A stretch of 64,000 nucleotides of DNA from Leptolyngbya sp. FACHB-261 (GCF_014696065.1 NZ_JACJPL010000004.1:62001-126000), one strand, 5' to 3'. Positions 16,423-28,770 are shown, counted from the stretch's first letter. Notes: generated from the sequence alone by a model not told the origin. Translations and numbers: made by a program.

Positions 16423-17543
16423 TGGCCCGTGCTGGCTATACACTGCCAGTCTTCGCCTGTGCCGCAACCAAAGCTGCTCTGCTTCACCTACAAGGAGCTA
16501 CCACCGACCGGGTAGCACTCAACTTGATCGAGCCTGAGACCACGGTCGAAGTCGAGATTGAGCAGGTCGCTAGGTTAAGTCCAGATTCAGCTCTAGCGGT
16601 CACTCGCAGCGATCCAGGAGACAATCTAGACCTCACGCGCAACACGCCGATCTGGGCGCAGGTCCAACGGCAAGTGCAGGGGGAAGCGCCACGCCTCCAG
16701 CTAGAAGGAGGGGAGGGCTTAGGGATCCAGGCTGATGGTAGCCCTGCGATTTACGCTTACGCCCGCAAACTTTTCGCGACCAACATAGAACCCCTGCTAG
16801 CCCAGCAGGGCCGCTCTGCCCGAGTGCAAATTATCTTGCCCGAAGGGCGTAAGCTGGCGCAACGGACCTCAAACGCAGCCTTCGGTGTGGTTGAGGGGCT
16901 ATCTCTGTTAGGAACGACAGGCATTTCTCAACCGTTAAGCGCTCCCGAGCAGTTAGCAGACTTTCAGGCAGCGTTGGCAGGCCATGCCAGACAGGACGCA
17001 CTAGTCTTCTGCATTGGTGAGAACGGCTTGGATCTGGCGAGCCAATTGGGAATTAATCCAGAGCTAACCCTCAAAACAGCCAATTGGTTAGGGGCAATGT
17101 TGGTTGCAGCCGCCCAAGCTGAAATCAAATCTCTGTTGTTGCTAGGGTATCACGGCAAGCTGATTAAGTTAGCGGCCGGCATCTTCCATACGCACCACAG
17201 TCTGGCTGATGCCAGGGCAGAAATTTTGACTGCTTACTGTGCCCTAGCCGGGTTACCGCCCACAGTTGTAGAGCAAGTGTTCAGGAGTGAAACGACTGAT
17301 GCTGCCCTACTCTATCTACTCGAAGCCGTAGGACCGGAGCCAGTGCAGCAGATTTACGCGGCGCTGGCTGAGCAGGTCGATCAGCGAGCCGAAGCCTACA
17401 TTCGTAAGCAGTCTGGACGCGCTCTCACGGTTGGCTCTCTGTTGTTTGACCGTCGCCGTCAGATCATCGTGTGCAGCGGTGCTGGCCAACAATTGCTGAC
17501 CAAGTTGTTACCAAAAACTTCTAAATTTAGCACTCTCTTCTAA
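16422..17543 (+). CDS. cbiD: cobalt-precorrin-5B (C1)-methyltransferase
   Basis: 373 aa from a GTG at 16422 with GGAGG 5 nt before it; the frame is open back to 16389 inside folP. Residues 2-20 read ARAGYTLPVFACAATKAALL, as in cyanobacterial CbiD. RSDPGDNLDLTRNTPIW, TNAAFGVVEGLSLLGTTG and LLGYHGKLIKLAAGIFHTHH are further family blocks. CbiD methylates the corrin ring at C1 in anaerobic-type cobalamin (pseudocobalamin) synthesis. No other cobalamin gene is in the window. Confidence 0.93.
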   Translation: MARAGYTLPVFACAATKAALLHLQGATTDRVALNLIEPETTVEVEIEQVARLSPDSALAVTRSDPGDNLDLTRNTPIWAQVQRQVQGEAPRLQLEGGEGLGIQADGSPAIYAYARKLFATNIEPLLAQQGRSARVQIILPEGRKLAQRTSNAAFGVVEGLSLLGTTGISQPLSAPEQLADFQAALAGHARQDALVFCIGENGLDLASQLGINPELTLKTANWLGAMLVAAAQAEIKSLLLLGYHGKLIKLAAGIFHTHHSLADARAEILTAYCALAGLPPTVVEQVFRSETTDAALLYLLEAVGPEPVQQIYAALAEQVDQRAEAYIRKQSGRALTVGSLLFDRRRQIIVCSGAGQQLLTKLLPKTSKFSTLF

Positions 17544-17794
17544 GCACTAAAGCAGCGGAGTAATTTATTAGTGATTAGAGTATTAAAGTGTTTAGCTTAG
17601 CTTCAATTTGATGTAAGACCTTTAATATCTGATTGCTTAAGCAGAAGTCTATCAACATCTTTATCTTTGCTGCTGCTCGTGGTTACTCAGTCGCGTCTAC
17701 TAGCCATTTGTCTAGGTCCGACTCTAGCAATTCAACCGATACCGTCAAAGCCTGAGTAGCGGCACGATTGAAGCAGCAAGGATGGAGATCCAGA

Positions 17795-18724
17795 ATGACC
17801 CTATCGGCCTCTGAGGGAACTAGTCTTTTACAGACCCTTTCCAGTCACTTAGCTAATGCTGTTGAGCAAGCCGGTCGCAGCGTCTTGATTGTCAATGGCC
17901 GCCAACGCATGTCCTCAAGTGGCATTCACTGGCGTCCGGGTTTAGTCATTACTGCTGACCACACGCTCAAGCGTGACGACGAAATTACCGTTACGCTACC
18001 CGACCAGCGCACCGTGCCTGTCACTCTGGTGGGCCGCGATGCCTCAACCGACTTAGCCTTATTGAAGTTTGACTCGGCAGATTCGCCAACTGCTGAACTC
18101 GGCGATGCGGCTCAGCTGCAAGTGGGCCAAATGGTTCTGGCTCTGGGGCGATCCGCAGACAGTGGCCTGAGTGCCAGTTGGGGAGTCGTTAGTTCGCTCG
18201 GCGGTGCTTGGCGAACTTGGGGTGGTGGCCAAATCGATCAGTTCGTGCGTCCAGATTTGGCGTTCTATCCTGGTTTTTCTGGCGGCCCCCTGGTTAATGC
18301 CCAAGGCCAAGTCGTTGGGCTCAACACTTTGGGGCTGGCCCGTAGATTAGGTTTAACCATTCCCTTAGCCACGATTGAGCGAGTTGTTGACCAACTGCTC
18401 AAAACCGGACACATTGCTCGTGGCTATCTGGGGGTGGGTATGCAGCCTGTGCGCTTGCCCAATAGCTTACAAAGTGAGCTGAAGCTCTCGGGCAGTGGCG
18501 GCGTGATTGTGGTGTCAGTTGAAGCAGGCAGCCCGGCTGAGCAAGCTGGGCTATTACTAGGCGACATTCTGATCACGCTAGATGGCAGCCGACTCAGCGA
18601 TACCGGCGAAGTCATCGCGCTCCTGGGCCCCGATCAAGTGGGCAAAACCGTTAGTGTGCGCCTCATTCGAGGCGGTGCACCCCTAGACCTGGTAATCACG
18701 ATCGGTGAGCGACAACGGAAGTAA
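17795..18724 (+). CDS. HtrA-like serine protease with PDZ domain (first of pair)
   Basis: 309 aa from ATG 17795, which has GGAG 7 nt upstream; a longer frame to 17768 exists. A trypsin-like domain (residues 30-200) has the triad elements TADHTL (His), STDLALL (Asp) and GFSGGPL (Ser); the Ser motif GFSGGP departs from the usual GNSGGP. A PDZ domain follows (YLGVGMQPV..., AGSPAEQAGLLLGDILI). There is no signal peptide or membrane segment, so unlike DegP/HhoA it is probably cytoplasmic. It is the first gene of a three-gene operon with a second protease (2-nt gap) and a LuxR regulator. Confidence 0.88.
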   Translation: MTLSASEGTSLLQTLSSHLANAVEQAGRSVLIVNGRQRMSSSGIHWRPGLVITADHTLKRDDEITVTLPDQRTVPVTLVGRDASTDLALLKFDSADSPTAELGDAAQLQVGQMVLALGRSADSGLSASWGVVSSLGGAWRTWGGGQIDQFVRPDLAFYPGFSGGPLVNAQGQVVGLNTLGLARRLGLTIPLATIERVVDQLLKTGHIARGYLGVGMQPVRLPNSLQSELKLSGSGGVIVVSVEAGSPAEQAGLLLGDILITLDGSRLSDTGEVIALLGPDQVGKTVSVRLIRGGAPLDLVITIGERQRK

Positions 18725-18726
18725 CC

Positions 18727-19623
18727 ATGACTCATACACAACTGGAACTTACAACCGTTCAGGCTCACCTAACCCAAGCATTGGGCCTAGCAGCTGAGCA
18801 ATTGCGTCGAGTCACAGTACGAGTGGGGAACGAAGGCAGTGGTGGCTCTGGGATCATCTGGCGAAGCGATGGCTTAGTCATCACCAATGCCCATGTCATT
18901 CGGGGTGTTCAAACCACGGTTCAACTTTGGGATGGGCGAAGCTTTACCGCTAAAGTCACCGCCCAAGATTCTCACTTAGACCTTGCAGCCCTGCAAATCG
19001 CAGCGGCAGATTTACCAGTGGCAACAATTGGCCAGGTAGACGCACTCCGAGTCGGCGATTTGGTGCTGGCTGTGGGCAATCCCTTGGGTCTGAAGGGTGC
19101 CATCGCCTTAGGAGTGGTCCAAGCCAAACCTGACCTAAGCCGATCTGCCTGGGTTCAAGCAGATATCCGTCTGGCCCCTGGCAACTCTGGTGGCCCCTTG
19201 GCCAATGCCCAAGGGGCAGTCATCGGTGTAAACACAATGATTGCTGACGGCCTAGCTCTAGCTGTCCCTAGCACCGTAGTAGAGCAGTTCTTAAGTGAAT
19301 TACGCAGTGGAAATCGGCTGACCTTGGGCATCCAGGCACTGCCTGTGCAGGTAAGTTCGGGCCGCAAAGCCAGTTGGGGATTGTTGATCTTAGCGATTAG
19401 TCCTGGTAGTGCTACCGCTGCCGCAGATCTGCTAATTGGGGATGTACTGCTCGGTGTGGAGGGGCGGCGCTTCAGCAGCCCTAACGATCTAGTCAAGATC
19501 TTGCGGTCAACGAGCTTAGATACATCTCTACGAGTTGAACTGGCTCGCGCTGGTCAAACCCGAACCCATACCATTCATCCAGCTCATTCGGTAAGTCATG
19601 TGGCCACGGAGGCAGCGGTGTGA
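18727..19623 (+). CDS. HtrA-like serine protease with PDZ domain (second of pair)
   Basis: 298 aa. The full triad is in good context: VITNAHVIRG (His), DSHLDLAALQI (Asp), APGNSGGPLANAQG (Ser). A shorter PDZ domain occupies the C-terminal third (LLILAISPGSATAAADLLIGD). Again no leader peptide is seen. It resembles its upstream neighbour in layout and probably arose by duplication; the two could form mixed oligomers. The stop overlaps the regulator's GTG (GTGA), so the three proteins are probably made together. Confidence 0.88.
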   Translation: MTHTQLELTTVQAHLTQALGLAAEQLRRVTVRVGNEGSGGSGIIWRSDGLVITNAHVIRGVQTTVQLWDGRSFTAKVTAQDSHLDLAALQIAAADLPVATIGQVDALRVGDLVLAVGNPLGLKGAIALGVVQAKPDLSRSAWVQADIRLAPGNSGGPLANAQGAVIGVNTMIADGLALAVPSTVVEQFLSELRSGNRLTLGIQALPVQVSSGRKASWGLLILAISPGSATAAADLLIGDVLLGVEGRRFSSPNDLVKILRSTSLDTSLRVELARAGQTRTHTIHPAHSVSHVATEAAV

Positions 19624-20273
19624 CCCGCGTTCTGGTTGCGGCTGATTCGGTGGTGGTGAGAGCAGGGTTGGCAGCTGTGCTGAGCATGAGTTCGACCTCT
19701 ACACCAGTCACGGTTGTAGACAGTGCCACTGGTGCAACCACTCTGGCCCAAACCATTGCTAACCTTCAGCCTGATGTTGTGGTGTGGGAGCTAGAGGCTC
19801 CGGATGATCAAGCCTTGTCTGCTCTAAGCAACCTGGATCTATCTGCTAGCGGTGCTCTGGCCATCGTCATCCTGGTTGAAGACCCTTCCGGTGCTTGGAC
19901 TGCCGAGGCTATCCGTTCAGGGGTCAGGGCCGTGTTAGCGCCTGAGACTACGGCTAATGAACTGGTGGCAGCGGTTGAAGCGGCAGCAGCAGGACTTGTA
20001 GTCCTGCAAGCGGACTTGGCTGAGCTGTGGCTCAACGACCTGCCGCCCAGCCCACGTCCTAACCCAGTTCTCCTGCAGGCCTTAACGCCTCGCGAGATCG
20101 AGGTGCTGCAAATGCTAGCCGAAGGTTTGGGCAACAAAACCATTGCACGGCGTATGAGCATCTCAGAACACACAGTCAAATTCCATGTCAGTTCCATCTT
20201 CAACAAGCTCAATGCCTCCAGTCGAACTGAGGCAGTTACCCTCGGCGCTCGCCAGGGCTTAATTCTGCTATGA
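19620..20273 (+). CDS. LuxR/NarL-type regulator with degenerate receiver
   Basis: 217 aa from a GTG. Residues 1-120 fold like a receiver, but the phosphoacceptor Asp is Glu57 (PDVVVWELEAP), one Asp of the acidic pair is Ala8, and the switch Lys is Pro108. Phosphorylation is therefore unlikely; Glu may mimic a permanently active state. Residues 150-217 are a NarL/LuxR helix-turn-helix (LTPREIEVLQMLAEGL..., EHTVKFHVSSIFNKL). It overlaps the second protease gene. One possibility is that the proteases control its level or that it responds to a ligand. Confidence 0.88.
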   Translation: MTRVLVAADSVVVRAGLAAVLSMSSTSTPVTVVDSATGATTLAQTIANLQPDVVVWELEAPDDQALSALSNLDLSASGALAIVILVEDPSGAWTAEAIRSGVRAVLAPETTANELVAAVEAAAAGLVVLQADLAELWLNDLPPSPRPNPVLLQALTPREIEVLQMLAEGLGNKTIARRMSISEHTVKFHVSSIFNKLNASSRTEAVTLGARQGLILL

Positions 20274-20344
20274 CTTCTGAGTTCCAGGCTTAAACATCAA
20301 AGGTTAAATACCAAAGTTAGTGCCATTGGGACTCAACGCTAGCC

Positions 20345-20725
20345 TCAGCTCAGCCATCGGTTTAGCAGATCTAACAGACGCTGTGGCAGCGTAGGAGCTT
20401 CGATTTTGCCTGTACACTGCCATTTCTCGACTAAGCGATGGCCCAAAGGAGTCAGACGAAAGGCATCGGTAATTCCTTGCCCGTCTACTTCCCGGCGCAA
20501 TACCCCTACGCGAATCAACCAGCTCAAATCATCCTCAGCCGCTAGTTCTGCCAGTGGGGTTTTGGTGTAGCGCTTTCTCACTCCCTGTTCGCCAACCACA
20601 GCTTTTAGGGGAACGCCTTGCTGACGCATGGCTTCAAAGAGGTCCAACCGAAAAGGTAGACATCGGGCCGCTCGCTCGGCCCGCTCAATCGTTCGAAAAG
20701 TGTACTGCATAGGCTCTAAGGCCAA
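20345..20725 (-). CDS. conserved cyanobacterial protein (Npun_F0494-like)
   Basis: 126 aa. The sequence FRTIERAERAARCLPFRLDLFEAM, then LSWLIRVGVLRREVDGQGITD and FRLTPLGHRLVEKW, matches what I remember of the Npun_F0494 family, found in cyanobacteria. The second half looks like a winged helix (GVLRREVDGQGITDAFRLTPLG), so nucleic-acid binding is possible but not shown. No membrane segment. It stands alone between a plus-strand operon and the divergent SmpA-like gene. Confidence 0.6.
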   Translation of the reverse strand: MALEPMQYTFRTIERAERAARCLPFRLDLFEAMRQQGVPLKAVVGEQGVRKRYTKTPLAELAAEDDLSWLIRVGVLRREVDGQGITDAFRLTPLGHRLVEKWQCTGKIEAPTLPQRLLDLLNRWLS

Positions 20726-20967
20726 GAGTGTAACTTTTTGTTGCTAGTTCTAGCCTACTGCCTTCAGAGACAGTCTGCTCGGTTCACCGGTTCAATTTGG
20801 CCAGTTCAGCCCAGCTTAGGCCAGCCAACCTCAGGCCATCTAAGCCTCAATCCAGACAGAAATTGAGGATAGCTTGCAGGCGCATGTGTGCATACTGAGG
20901 CAGATTGGCCCGGACAATCAGTGACAATCAGTACCCAGCATCTGCTTCTTTGCGCAAAAAACCCGCT

Positions 20968-21837
20968 ATGGCATCGCTCGCTCTGGATCCCAAGGCCCCT
21001 CAAGGCCAAAGCCGCTTGCAACAGATCCTGACTGCCAGTCTGATGAACTCTCTAGATCTGGTGCAGCCCCGCAGTCTAGTCGTGAAGCAGCGCCAAGAAC
21101 AGTTGCAAATTAAACTGTCCCTCACTGACCCGTCCATACCGGAGAAACAAGCCCGGCTGCAAAGCTTAGCCCTCACGCTCGAACAACAGCTGCATCGACT
21201 AAATTTGCTGGGAGTGTCCCAGGTCTGCCTTCAGTTTCTGCGCAATGGCGAGCTTGCTTGGGAGCATTCCTTTGGCTACAAGCTGCAAAATACTGCCGCG
21301 CCTAACATCGCTACAACCAAGGCCGCCCCTGCGCAATCTTCCCGTCAACCAGCTAGCACCCCTTCTAAAGGCAAGTTTCGACTTTGGCTCGAAAAGCAAG
21401 GTCGTATTCAGAAGGCGCGTCATCTAGCCAATCCAGTTGCGGCGGGTTTGGAAGATGCCGCTGTGCTTCTAGGCTTAGTGCTAGCTGTGTTGCTACTTCA
21501 GCAGGCTGGCACTCTGCTGCGCGATCCGCTGAAGAATTATCGGATTCAAGGCAGTAGTGATTTTATTGAAGGCGTCCGGCCAGAATCTGCTGGTGTTTCT
21601 GTACGCAATTATTTGGCAATTCAACGAGGCATGCGTTACGGGCGGGTCAAGCAAATACTAGGGGGCGAGGGCCTAGTGGTCAGTACAGCTTCACCCAATG
21701 CTCAAGGTTTGCAGCAAATGACCCTACTATGGCAAACGCCTCAGTCCGCGTCAGCCACGAAGCAAGGAGTGTCTGTAAGCGTCACGTTCTTGGGCTCTGA
21801 GGTGATTGACAAGTCCATGCAGCAGTTCAACCCTTGA
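20968..21837 (+). CDS. membrane protein with SmpA/OmlA-like C-terminal domain
   Basis: 289 aa from ATG 20968; a TTG at 20905 would add 21 residues. Residues 1-95 are a soluble alpha/beta domain (LQIKLSLTDPSIPEK..., VCLQFLRNGELAWEHSF). A Pro/Thr/Ala linker follows, then one transmembrane helix (AAVLLGLVLAVLLLQQAG, about 165-183). The C-terminal part, YLAIQRGMRYGRVKQILGG to VTFLGSEVIDKS, resembles SmpA/BamE-like modules (GM...V..LG followed by a beta sheet). It is probably an inner- or thylakoid-membrane protein with the SmpA-like part on one face. Function unknown. Confidence 0.65.
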   Translation: MASLALDPKAPQGQSRLQQILTASLMNSLDLVQPRSLVVKQRQEQLQIKLSLTDPSIPEKQARLQSLALTLEQQLHRLNLLGVSQVCLQFLRNGELAWEHSFGYKLQNTAAPNIATTKAAPAQSSRQPASTPSKGKFRLWLEKQGRIQKARHLANPVAAGLEDAAVLLGLVLAVLLLQQAGTLLRDPLKNYRIQGSSDFIEGVRPESAGVSVRNYLAIQRGMRYGRVKQILGGEGLVVSTASPNAQGLQQMTLLWQTPQSASATKQGVSVSVTFLGSEVIDKSMQQFNP

Positions 21838-22617
21838 ATTGAGACCAAGTGGGTAGACAGCAGTCAGGTCGGGAGCTGCTCCAGCTAAGCCCAACCTGAG
21901 CTTTGTCCAGATATTGCTCGGGAACTTCTTGCTCTTGGGAACGTCTACTGAATTCAGTACGAAATTTGGGCCAGGCTGAATCTTGCATCTCAAGGTAGAG
22001 CCTCCACCGCAAAGAGGATGCCGATCCCAAGGTTTGTGCCGTAGCCGGTCAGTAGCCCAAAATTGTATTATTAGTAACCAGAATGAAGTCTTTATTCCTT
22101 CTTTTCTGCTTAAGGCCCTAGTTTAGGGGCTGATGCTCGAAGACCTAAAATATCTAGCTTTCAGTGTTATCACTGAACTGCTTCGGACCTAGGCAAATTT
22201 CTAATACTTTTATAGCTTACTAGACTTATGGAATAGCTCTTATGAGTTACACCATAAGTCGTTTCAGGGACAGAAAGAACTGTTCCTTAAGATACTCCCC
22301 AGCTAGTCAAAGTTCGGGATTAAATGAGCCTGTTATCAAAACGCTTTTAATGGAGTGCTCAACGGACTTTGACTAATTGCAGAAGGCATGCTAGCCTTCA
22401 AACAATTGTTCGGTTTCCCTCGATTCACCAGTCAAACCCTGATTAGTTGGCTGGAACCACCATAGTGAAAACGAGTGAAGCGGAATTGAACCCTATTTTT
22501 GTGATCGCCTACTTGCTTTCAATAGGTTAGGTTTTCACGATTAGCTTGTGTTTCAGGTTGATGGTCTTTGTTGAGCTAGTCGCATGACTTAATCACATAT
22601 TGAGGTGCATAGAAGAG
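21838..22617. other. intergenic stretch before the glycosyltransferase
   Basis: About 0.78 kb, AT-richer than the surroundings, with no ORF I trust on either strand (short frames at 21751-22030 minus are shadows). I see no tRNA and no strong terminator. A long leader for the glycosyltransferase or an unannotated sRNA is possible. Confidence 0.35.
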
Positions 22618-24162
22618 ATGAGTTCCATAATTCACTCAGGTCAGATTGCTGAGCAAGAAGTGTGTGCTCTGGTAGAGAGTGCAGTTACAGATGGTGCACA
22701 AATCTATCTATTCGCAGATTCTCACTGCCCCTTGTTAGGTGCGTCTTGTTTTAACTGGGAGGGCTTACCCACCGGGCCTGCAGCAGGTGGCCAGGTAACC
22801 GTCACCATAGACGTGATGGAATTGCTATCGCAGTACTCGTTAACGGGAGTGCTTTGCATTGGGGTGCAACGACAAGAGCAACCGATGGGAGCGCCAGTGG
22901 TTGCTGTTCGACATAAGTCTGACCCTAACTTGTTGCTGCTCCTAGTTGACGATGGTTTACCCAAGCAATATATCCCCCGTGATGAGCTGTTTGATGGCTT
23001 TGAACGGTTATGGGAAAATTTGCGCTCCTATCTAATTAAGGTGGGGCTGATCCGAGCCCAATTGGCATCGGAGCGGTTGGCTGGCGTGTTCACCCTAATT
23101 GGAAATTATGTCGGTGGCGCGTACATGGTCTACCGGGCTCATGCAGAGCAGCTGGTGCCAACTGTACAGATCACCCACTCTCTAGGCTATTTCAAGGGCA
23201 AAACAGGCAAGGAACTCTCATCAGAAACCTATCAGCGTCGGCTTTCAATTGAGAAAGCTGGTCTGAATGCTGCTGACGTAGTCATCTGCTTGAGCCCAAT
23301 GGAGCGCGAAGTTGTCAAGCGAGTTTACGGGCGTTCGCAGCCTTCGGCTCACACTCGCTGCGTGATCTGGGGTGTGCATCCTCAAAGTTTCTGCCGTCGC
23401 GATCGCACTCGTTCCCGGCAGAAGTTAGTGCAAGCGTTTCCAAAGCTGGCTCCTGCTTTTGGGGCCGACTTGGAACACTATGTCGTCTTCAGCTGGGGCA
23501 GAATTAACGATCCCCGCAAAGGTCTGCGCCACCTGCCAGAAGCGTTAGCAGACCTGCCCGAAAACGCTCACCTTGTGGTTGGTGGGCTGTACACCGAGGA
23601 AGATGGCGTAACTCTACGTCCTCACATCGCCGAAGTTTGGGCTCGGATCGAAGAGTTAGGGCTACAGGATCGCGTTCATTTCCTGGGCTTCCTCAACCCG
23701 GTTGAGCTGATGTACTGCATCAACGCAGCCAACATTGTTGTGATTCCTAGTGACCGAGAGCCTCAAGGACTGGTGGTCAACGAAGCTCGCTCCTGTGGAG
23801 CGTTAGTCTTGCGGACCAAGGTTGAAGGTTTGCAATATCTCGGCACTGCGCCGTTCACTTGCCTGGAGTTCGAACCTGGCGATGTTGAGACCATGCGGGA
23901 CAAAATCCTTTGGGCTATTGAGAACCCGGACTTGGCCGCAGAAGTCGCTGATGCCGGTCGTACGGAAGTCCGCAACCGCTTCCTGTGGCACAAAGTGATC
24001 GACGATCTGGAACTGTACTTCGCTGAAGCCCGTACGGTCTGGTCTCGCTCACGCTCGGCTCTGGTTTCAGAGCGGGAGCGTTATGCTACTGCCTCAGTCG
24101 AGAAAACTGACAGGGTAGACCTGGTAGAGAGAGTATCCGAAGTTAGCCTACAAGTGCGTTAA
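22618..24162 (+). CDS. GT4-type glycosyltransferase
   Basis: 514 aa from ATG 22618 (a TTG at 22600 is the longer option). Two Rossmann-like halves: the acceptor half shows GNYVGGAYMVYRAH and TVQITHSLGYFKGK, the family's HSLG segment also seen in sucrose-phosphate-synthase-like enzymes. The donor half has FSWGRINDPRKGL, VHFLGFLNPVELMYCINAA and the E-x7-E motif in DREPQGLVVNEARSCG. It should move a sugar from an NDP-sugar (GT-B fold, retaining). Substrates are unknown; sucrose-type or exopolysaccharide sugars are candidates. A 514-residue protein is longer than the typical GT4, with an extra N-terminal 150 residues. Stands alone, followed by a hairpin. Confidence 0.85.
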   Translation: MSSIIHSGQIAEQEVCALVESAVTDGAQIYLFADSHCPLLGASCFNWEGLPTGPAAGGQVTVTIDVMELLSQYSLTGVLCIGVQRQEQPMGAPVVAVRHKSDPNLLLLLVDDGLPKQYIPRDELFDGFERLWENLRSYLIKVGLIRAQLASERLAGVFTLIGNYVGGAYMVYRAHAEQLVPTVQITHSLGYFKGKTGKELSSETYQRRLSIEKAGLNAADVVICLSPMEREVVKRVYGRSQPSAHTRCVIWGVHPQSFCRRDRTRSRQKLVQAFPKLAPAFGADLEHYVVFSWGRINDPRKGLRHLPEALADLPENAHLVVGGLYTEEDGVTLRPHIAEVWARIEELGLQDRVHFLGFLNPVELMYCINAANIVVIPSDREPQGLVVNEARSCGALVLRTKVEGLQYLGTAPFTCLEFEPGDVETMRDKILWAIENPDLAAEVADAGRTEVRNRFLWHKVIDDLELYFAEARTVWSRSRSALVSERERYATASVEKTDRVDLVERVSEVSLQVR

Positions 24163-24181
24163 CCTAGCCCTGGTTAAGCTT

Positions 24182-24214
24182 CTAGTTGAGCTCTAGTTAA
24201 GTCCTAGTTGAGTT
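24182..24214. repeat. three tandem 11-nt repeats
   Basis: CTAGTTGAGCT, CTAGTTAAGTC, CTAGTTGAGTT, just after the glycosyltransferase stop, partly overlapping the hairpin that follows. Confidence 0.75.
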
Positions 24215-24235
24215 TTATCTGAACTAGGACTTAAC
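24196..24235 (+). terminator. hairpin after glycosyltransferase
   Basis: 14-bp perfect stem GTTAAGTCCTAGTT / AACTAGGACTTAAC with a 12-nt loop, between convergent genes. The T-run is short, so efficiency is uncertain. Confidence 0.6.
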
Positions 24236-24296
24236 GATTTGGAGCGGAATGAGCAGTGGTTTAGTGAAGGGACCCGAACCCTCAGATGGGCCTTCT

Positions 24297-25219
<923 letters not shown>

Positions 25220-25245
25220 TCAAGGTCACGCTCTCTAAACGCAGC

Positions 25246-25282
25246 AAAAAAGTAGGCAGTAATCCTGCGGATCACTGCCTAC
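25246..25282 (-). terminator. terminator of clpR-clpP3
   Basis: On the minus strand GTAGGCAGT pairs with ACTGCCTAC (9 bp, plus 4 inner bp after a mismatch) and is followed by six T. It lies 22 nt past the clpP3 stop. Confidence 0.85.
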
Positions 25283-25304
25283 CACCGTAAACCCATTAGG
25301 GGCA

Positions 25305-25901
25305 CTACTGGGGTCGCTCCTCAATGACCCGGTCTACCAGACCGTATTCCTTCGCTTCCTCGGCCGACATGAAGTAGTCGCGGTCCATGTCGCGCTCGAT
25401 TTTCTCGAGGGGTTTATTGGTCTTGTCAGCGTAGATTTGGTTGAGCTGGTGACGAATGCGAATGATTTCCCGAGCCTCGATCTCAATATCAGTGGCCTGG
25501 CCACGAGTGCCACCGGAAGGCTGGTGAATCATGATGCGAGAGTGGGGCAGGGCTAGGCGTTTGCCCTTGGTCCCAGCAGCCAACAGGAATGAGCCCATCG
25601 AGGCAGCTAAGCCCACACAGATGGTGGTCACATCTGACTTAATCAGTTGCATGGTGTCATAAATTGCCATGCCTGCCGTGACAGAACCACCTGGGCTGTT
25701 GATGTAAAGCGAGATATCCTTGCCTGGATCTTCAGAATCCAGATAAAGCATCACCGCAACCACCTGATTAGCAATTTCATCGTCGATTTCCTGCCCTAAG
25801 AAGATGATGCGTTCCCGGTAGAGCCGGTTGTAAATGTCAATCCACTGCGTAAACTGGTCCCCTGGCATTTTGTACGGGACCTTCGGTACTCCAATCGGCA
25901 T
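25305..25901 (-). CDS. clpP3: ATP-dependent Clp protease subunit ClpP3
   Basis: 198 aa with a complete catalytic triad: Ser101 in [11 protein letters not shown], His126 in [10 protein letters not shown], Asp175 in [10 protein letters not shown]. In cyanobacteria a ClpP3 subunit pairs with the inactive ClpR in the essential mixed core of the ClpC protease. The clpR gene is immediately upstream (28 nt), the order known for clpR-clpP3. The N-terminus ([20 protein letters not shown]) is the conserved axial-loop region. Confidence 0.93.
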   Translation of the reverse strand: MPIGVPKVPYKMPGDQFTQWIDIYNRLYRERIIFLGQEIDDEIANQVVAVMLYLDSEDPGKDISLYINSPGGSVTAGMAIYDTMQLIKSDVTTICVGLAASMGSFLLAAGTKGKRLALPHSRIMIHQPSGGTRGQATDIEIEAREIIRIRHQLNQIYADKTNKPLEKIERDMDRDYFMSAEEAKEYGLVDRVIEERPQ

Positions 25902-25929
25902 GGCTGCTCCTCAGGGGTGGCTCTTAAAC

Positions 25930-26595
25930 TCAAATAGCAGTGGCAGGTAAAGCAACGGGCAGATCCTTGCGGCTCGATAGCACCCGATCCACCAATCCAT
26001 ATTCCTTGGCTTCTTCGGCGTTCATATAAAAGAGCCGGTCGATATCGCGAGTGATCTTGTCCGGCGACTGCCCCGTGGTGTTCGCCAGAATCTCAACCAT
26101 GGCTATTTTGTTCTCCAGAACCTCTTTTGCTCGGATCTGGATATCCGTGGCTTGACCTTGGGCATAGCTGCGCGGTTGGTGCAGAACAATGCTGGCGTTG
26201 GGCAGGCTAGCGCGATGCCCCTTAGTACCGCAAGACAGCAACATTGCTGACATGCCCATCGCCGTACCTATACAGATGGTGTTGATCTGAGGCTTGATAT
26301 AGCGCATGGTGTCCGCAATTGCGAACGCCTCTGTTTCAAAACCAACCAGGCGGCCATCGTAATACGACATGCCCGTGGAATTGATGTAGATGTTGATCGG
26401 GGCCTCAGGATCGTCGTATTGCAGATAAAGCAGTTGAGCGATGATTAGCCGAGTAACATCGGGGAACAGGGGCATCCCCAGGTAAACAATGCGCTCCTTC
26501 AGCAGGAGTGAGGGTAGGTCCGGTGGGGGACTCCGGTAACCGCCCTCGGAGTAGGCAGAGTAAGCTGATCGAATGCCGCTATGCGGTGAGTCCAT
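25930..26595 (-). CDS. clpR: ClpR, inactive Clp protease subunit
   Basis: 221 aa of the ClpP fold, but the active-site Ser is Gly114 (CIGTAMGMSAMLL against [11 protein letters not shown]). The His (VLHQP, His139) and Asp regions remain. This Ser loss defines ClpR, a structural subunit of the cyanobacterial ClpP3/R ring. The N-terminal 27 residues are a Ser/Tyr-rich extension. It is the first gene of clpR-clpP3; the promoter lies in the 190-nt spacer shared with the divergent ftsH. Confidence 0.93.
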   Translation of the reverse strand: MDSPHSGIRSAYSAYSEGGYRSPPPDLPSLLLKERIVYLGMPLFPDVTRLIIAQLLYLQYDDPEAPINIYINSTGMSYYDGRLVGFETEAFAIADTMRYIKPQINTICIGTAMGMSAMLLSCGTKGHRASLPNASIVLHQPRSYAQGQATDIQIRAKEVLENKIAMVEILANTTGQSPDKITRDIDRLFYMNAEEAKEYGLVDRVLSSRKDLPVALPATAI

Positions 26596-26785
26596 AAGGG
26601 TTACCAGTGCCTGTGCGAGGCGTCTCCTCTTTCTGAGTCTAGCTCAAAGCTGATTTCTGGCCCGGTCAGGGGCACTGGCACGACGATTTCTTCGTTTCCT
26701 TAAAGGAAACTCGGTTTGCGTTAATATTAGTTAACACAGCTAAGATGGATCAAAAGCCTGATTCTCGAACGGAGGGTGGAACCCG

Positions 26786-28627
<1,842 letters not shown>

Positions 28628-28691
28628 TCTGATGGCCTAGACATCACCTAAACAGGGTTGGGGGCACTACTTTCCCCAATTCCCCTCCCCT

Positions 28692-28722
28692 AGCCCCCAC
28701 CCTCAGTGGGGGCTATTTTTTT
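28692..28722 (+). terminator. ftsH terminator
   Basis: 9-bp stem AGCCCCCAC / GTGGGGGCT with 5-nt loop, followed by seven T. It lies 65 nt after the ftsH stop and just before the next gene, which therefore needs its own promoter or read-through. Confidence 0.9.
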
Positions 28723-28770
28723 GTGATAAGTTCTCAGGAAGGACGGGCTCACAACGCCAAGGGGGCAATT

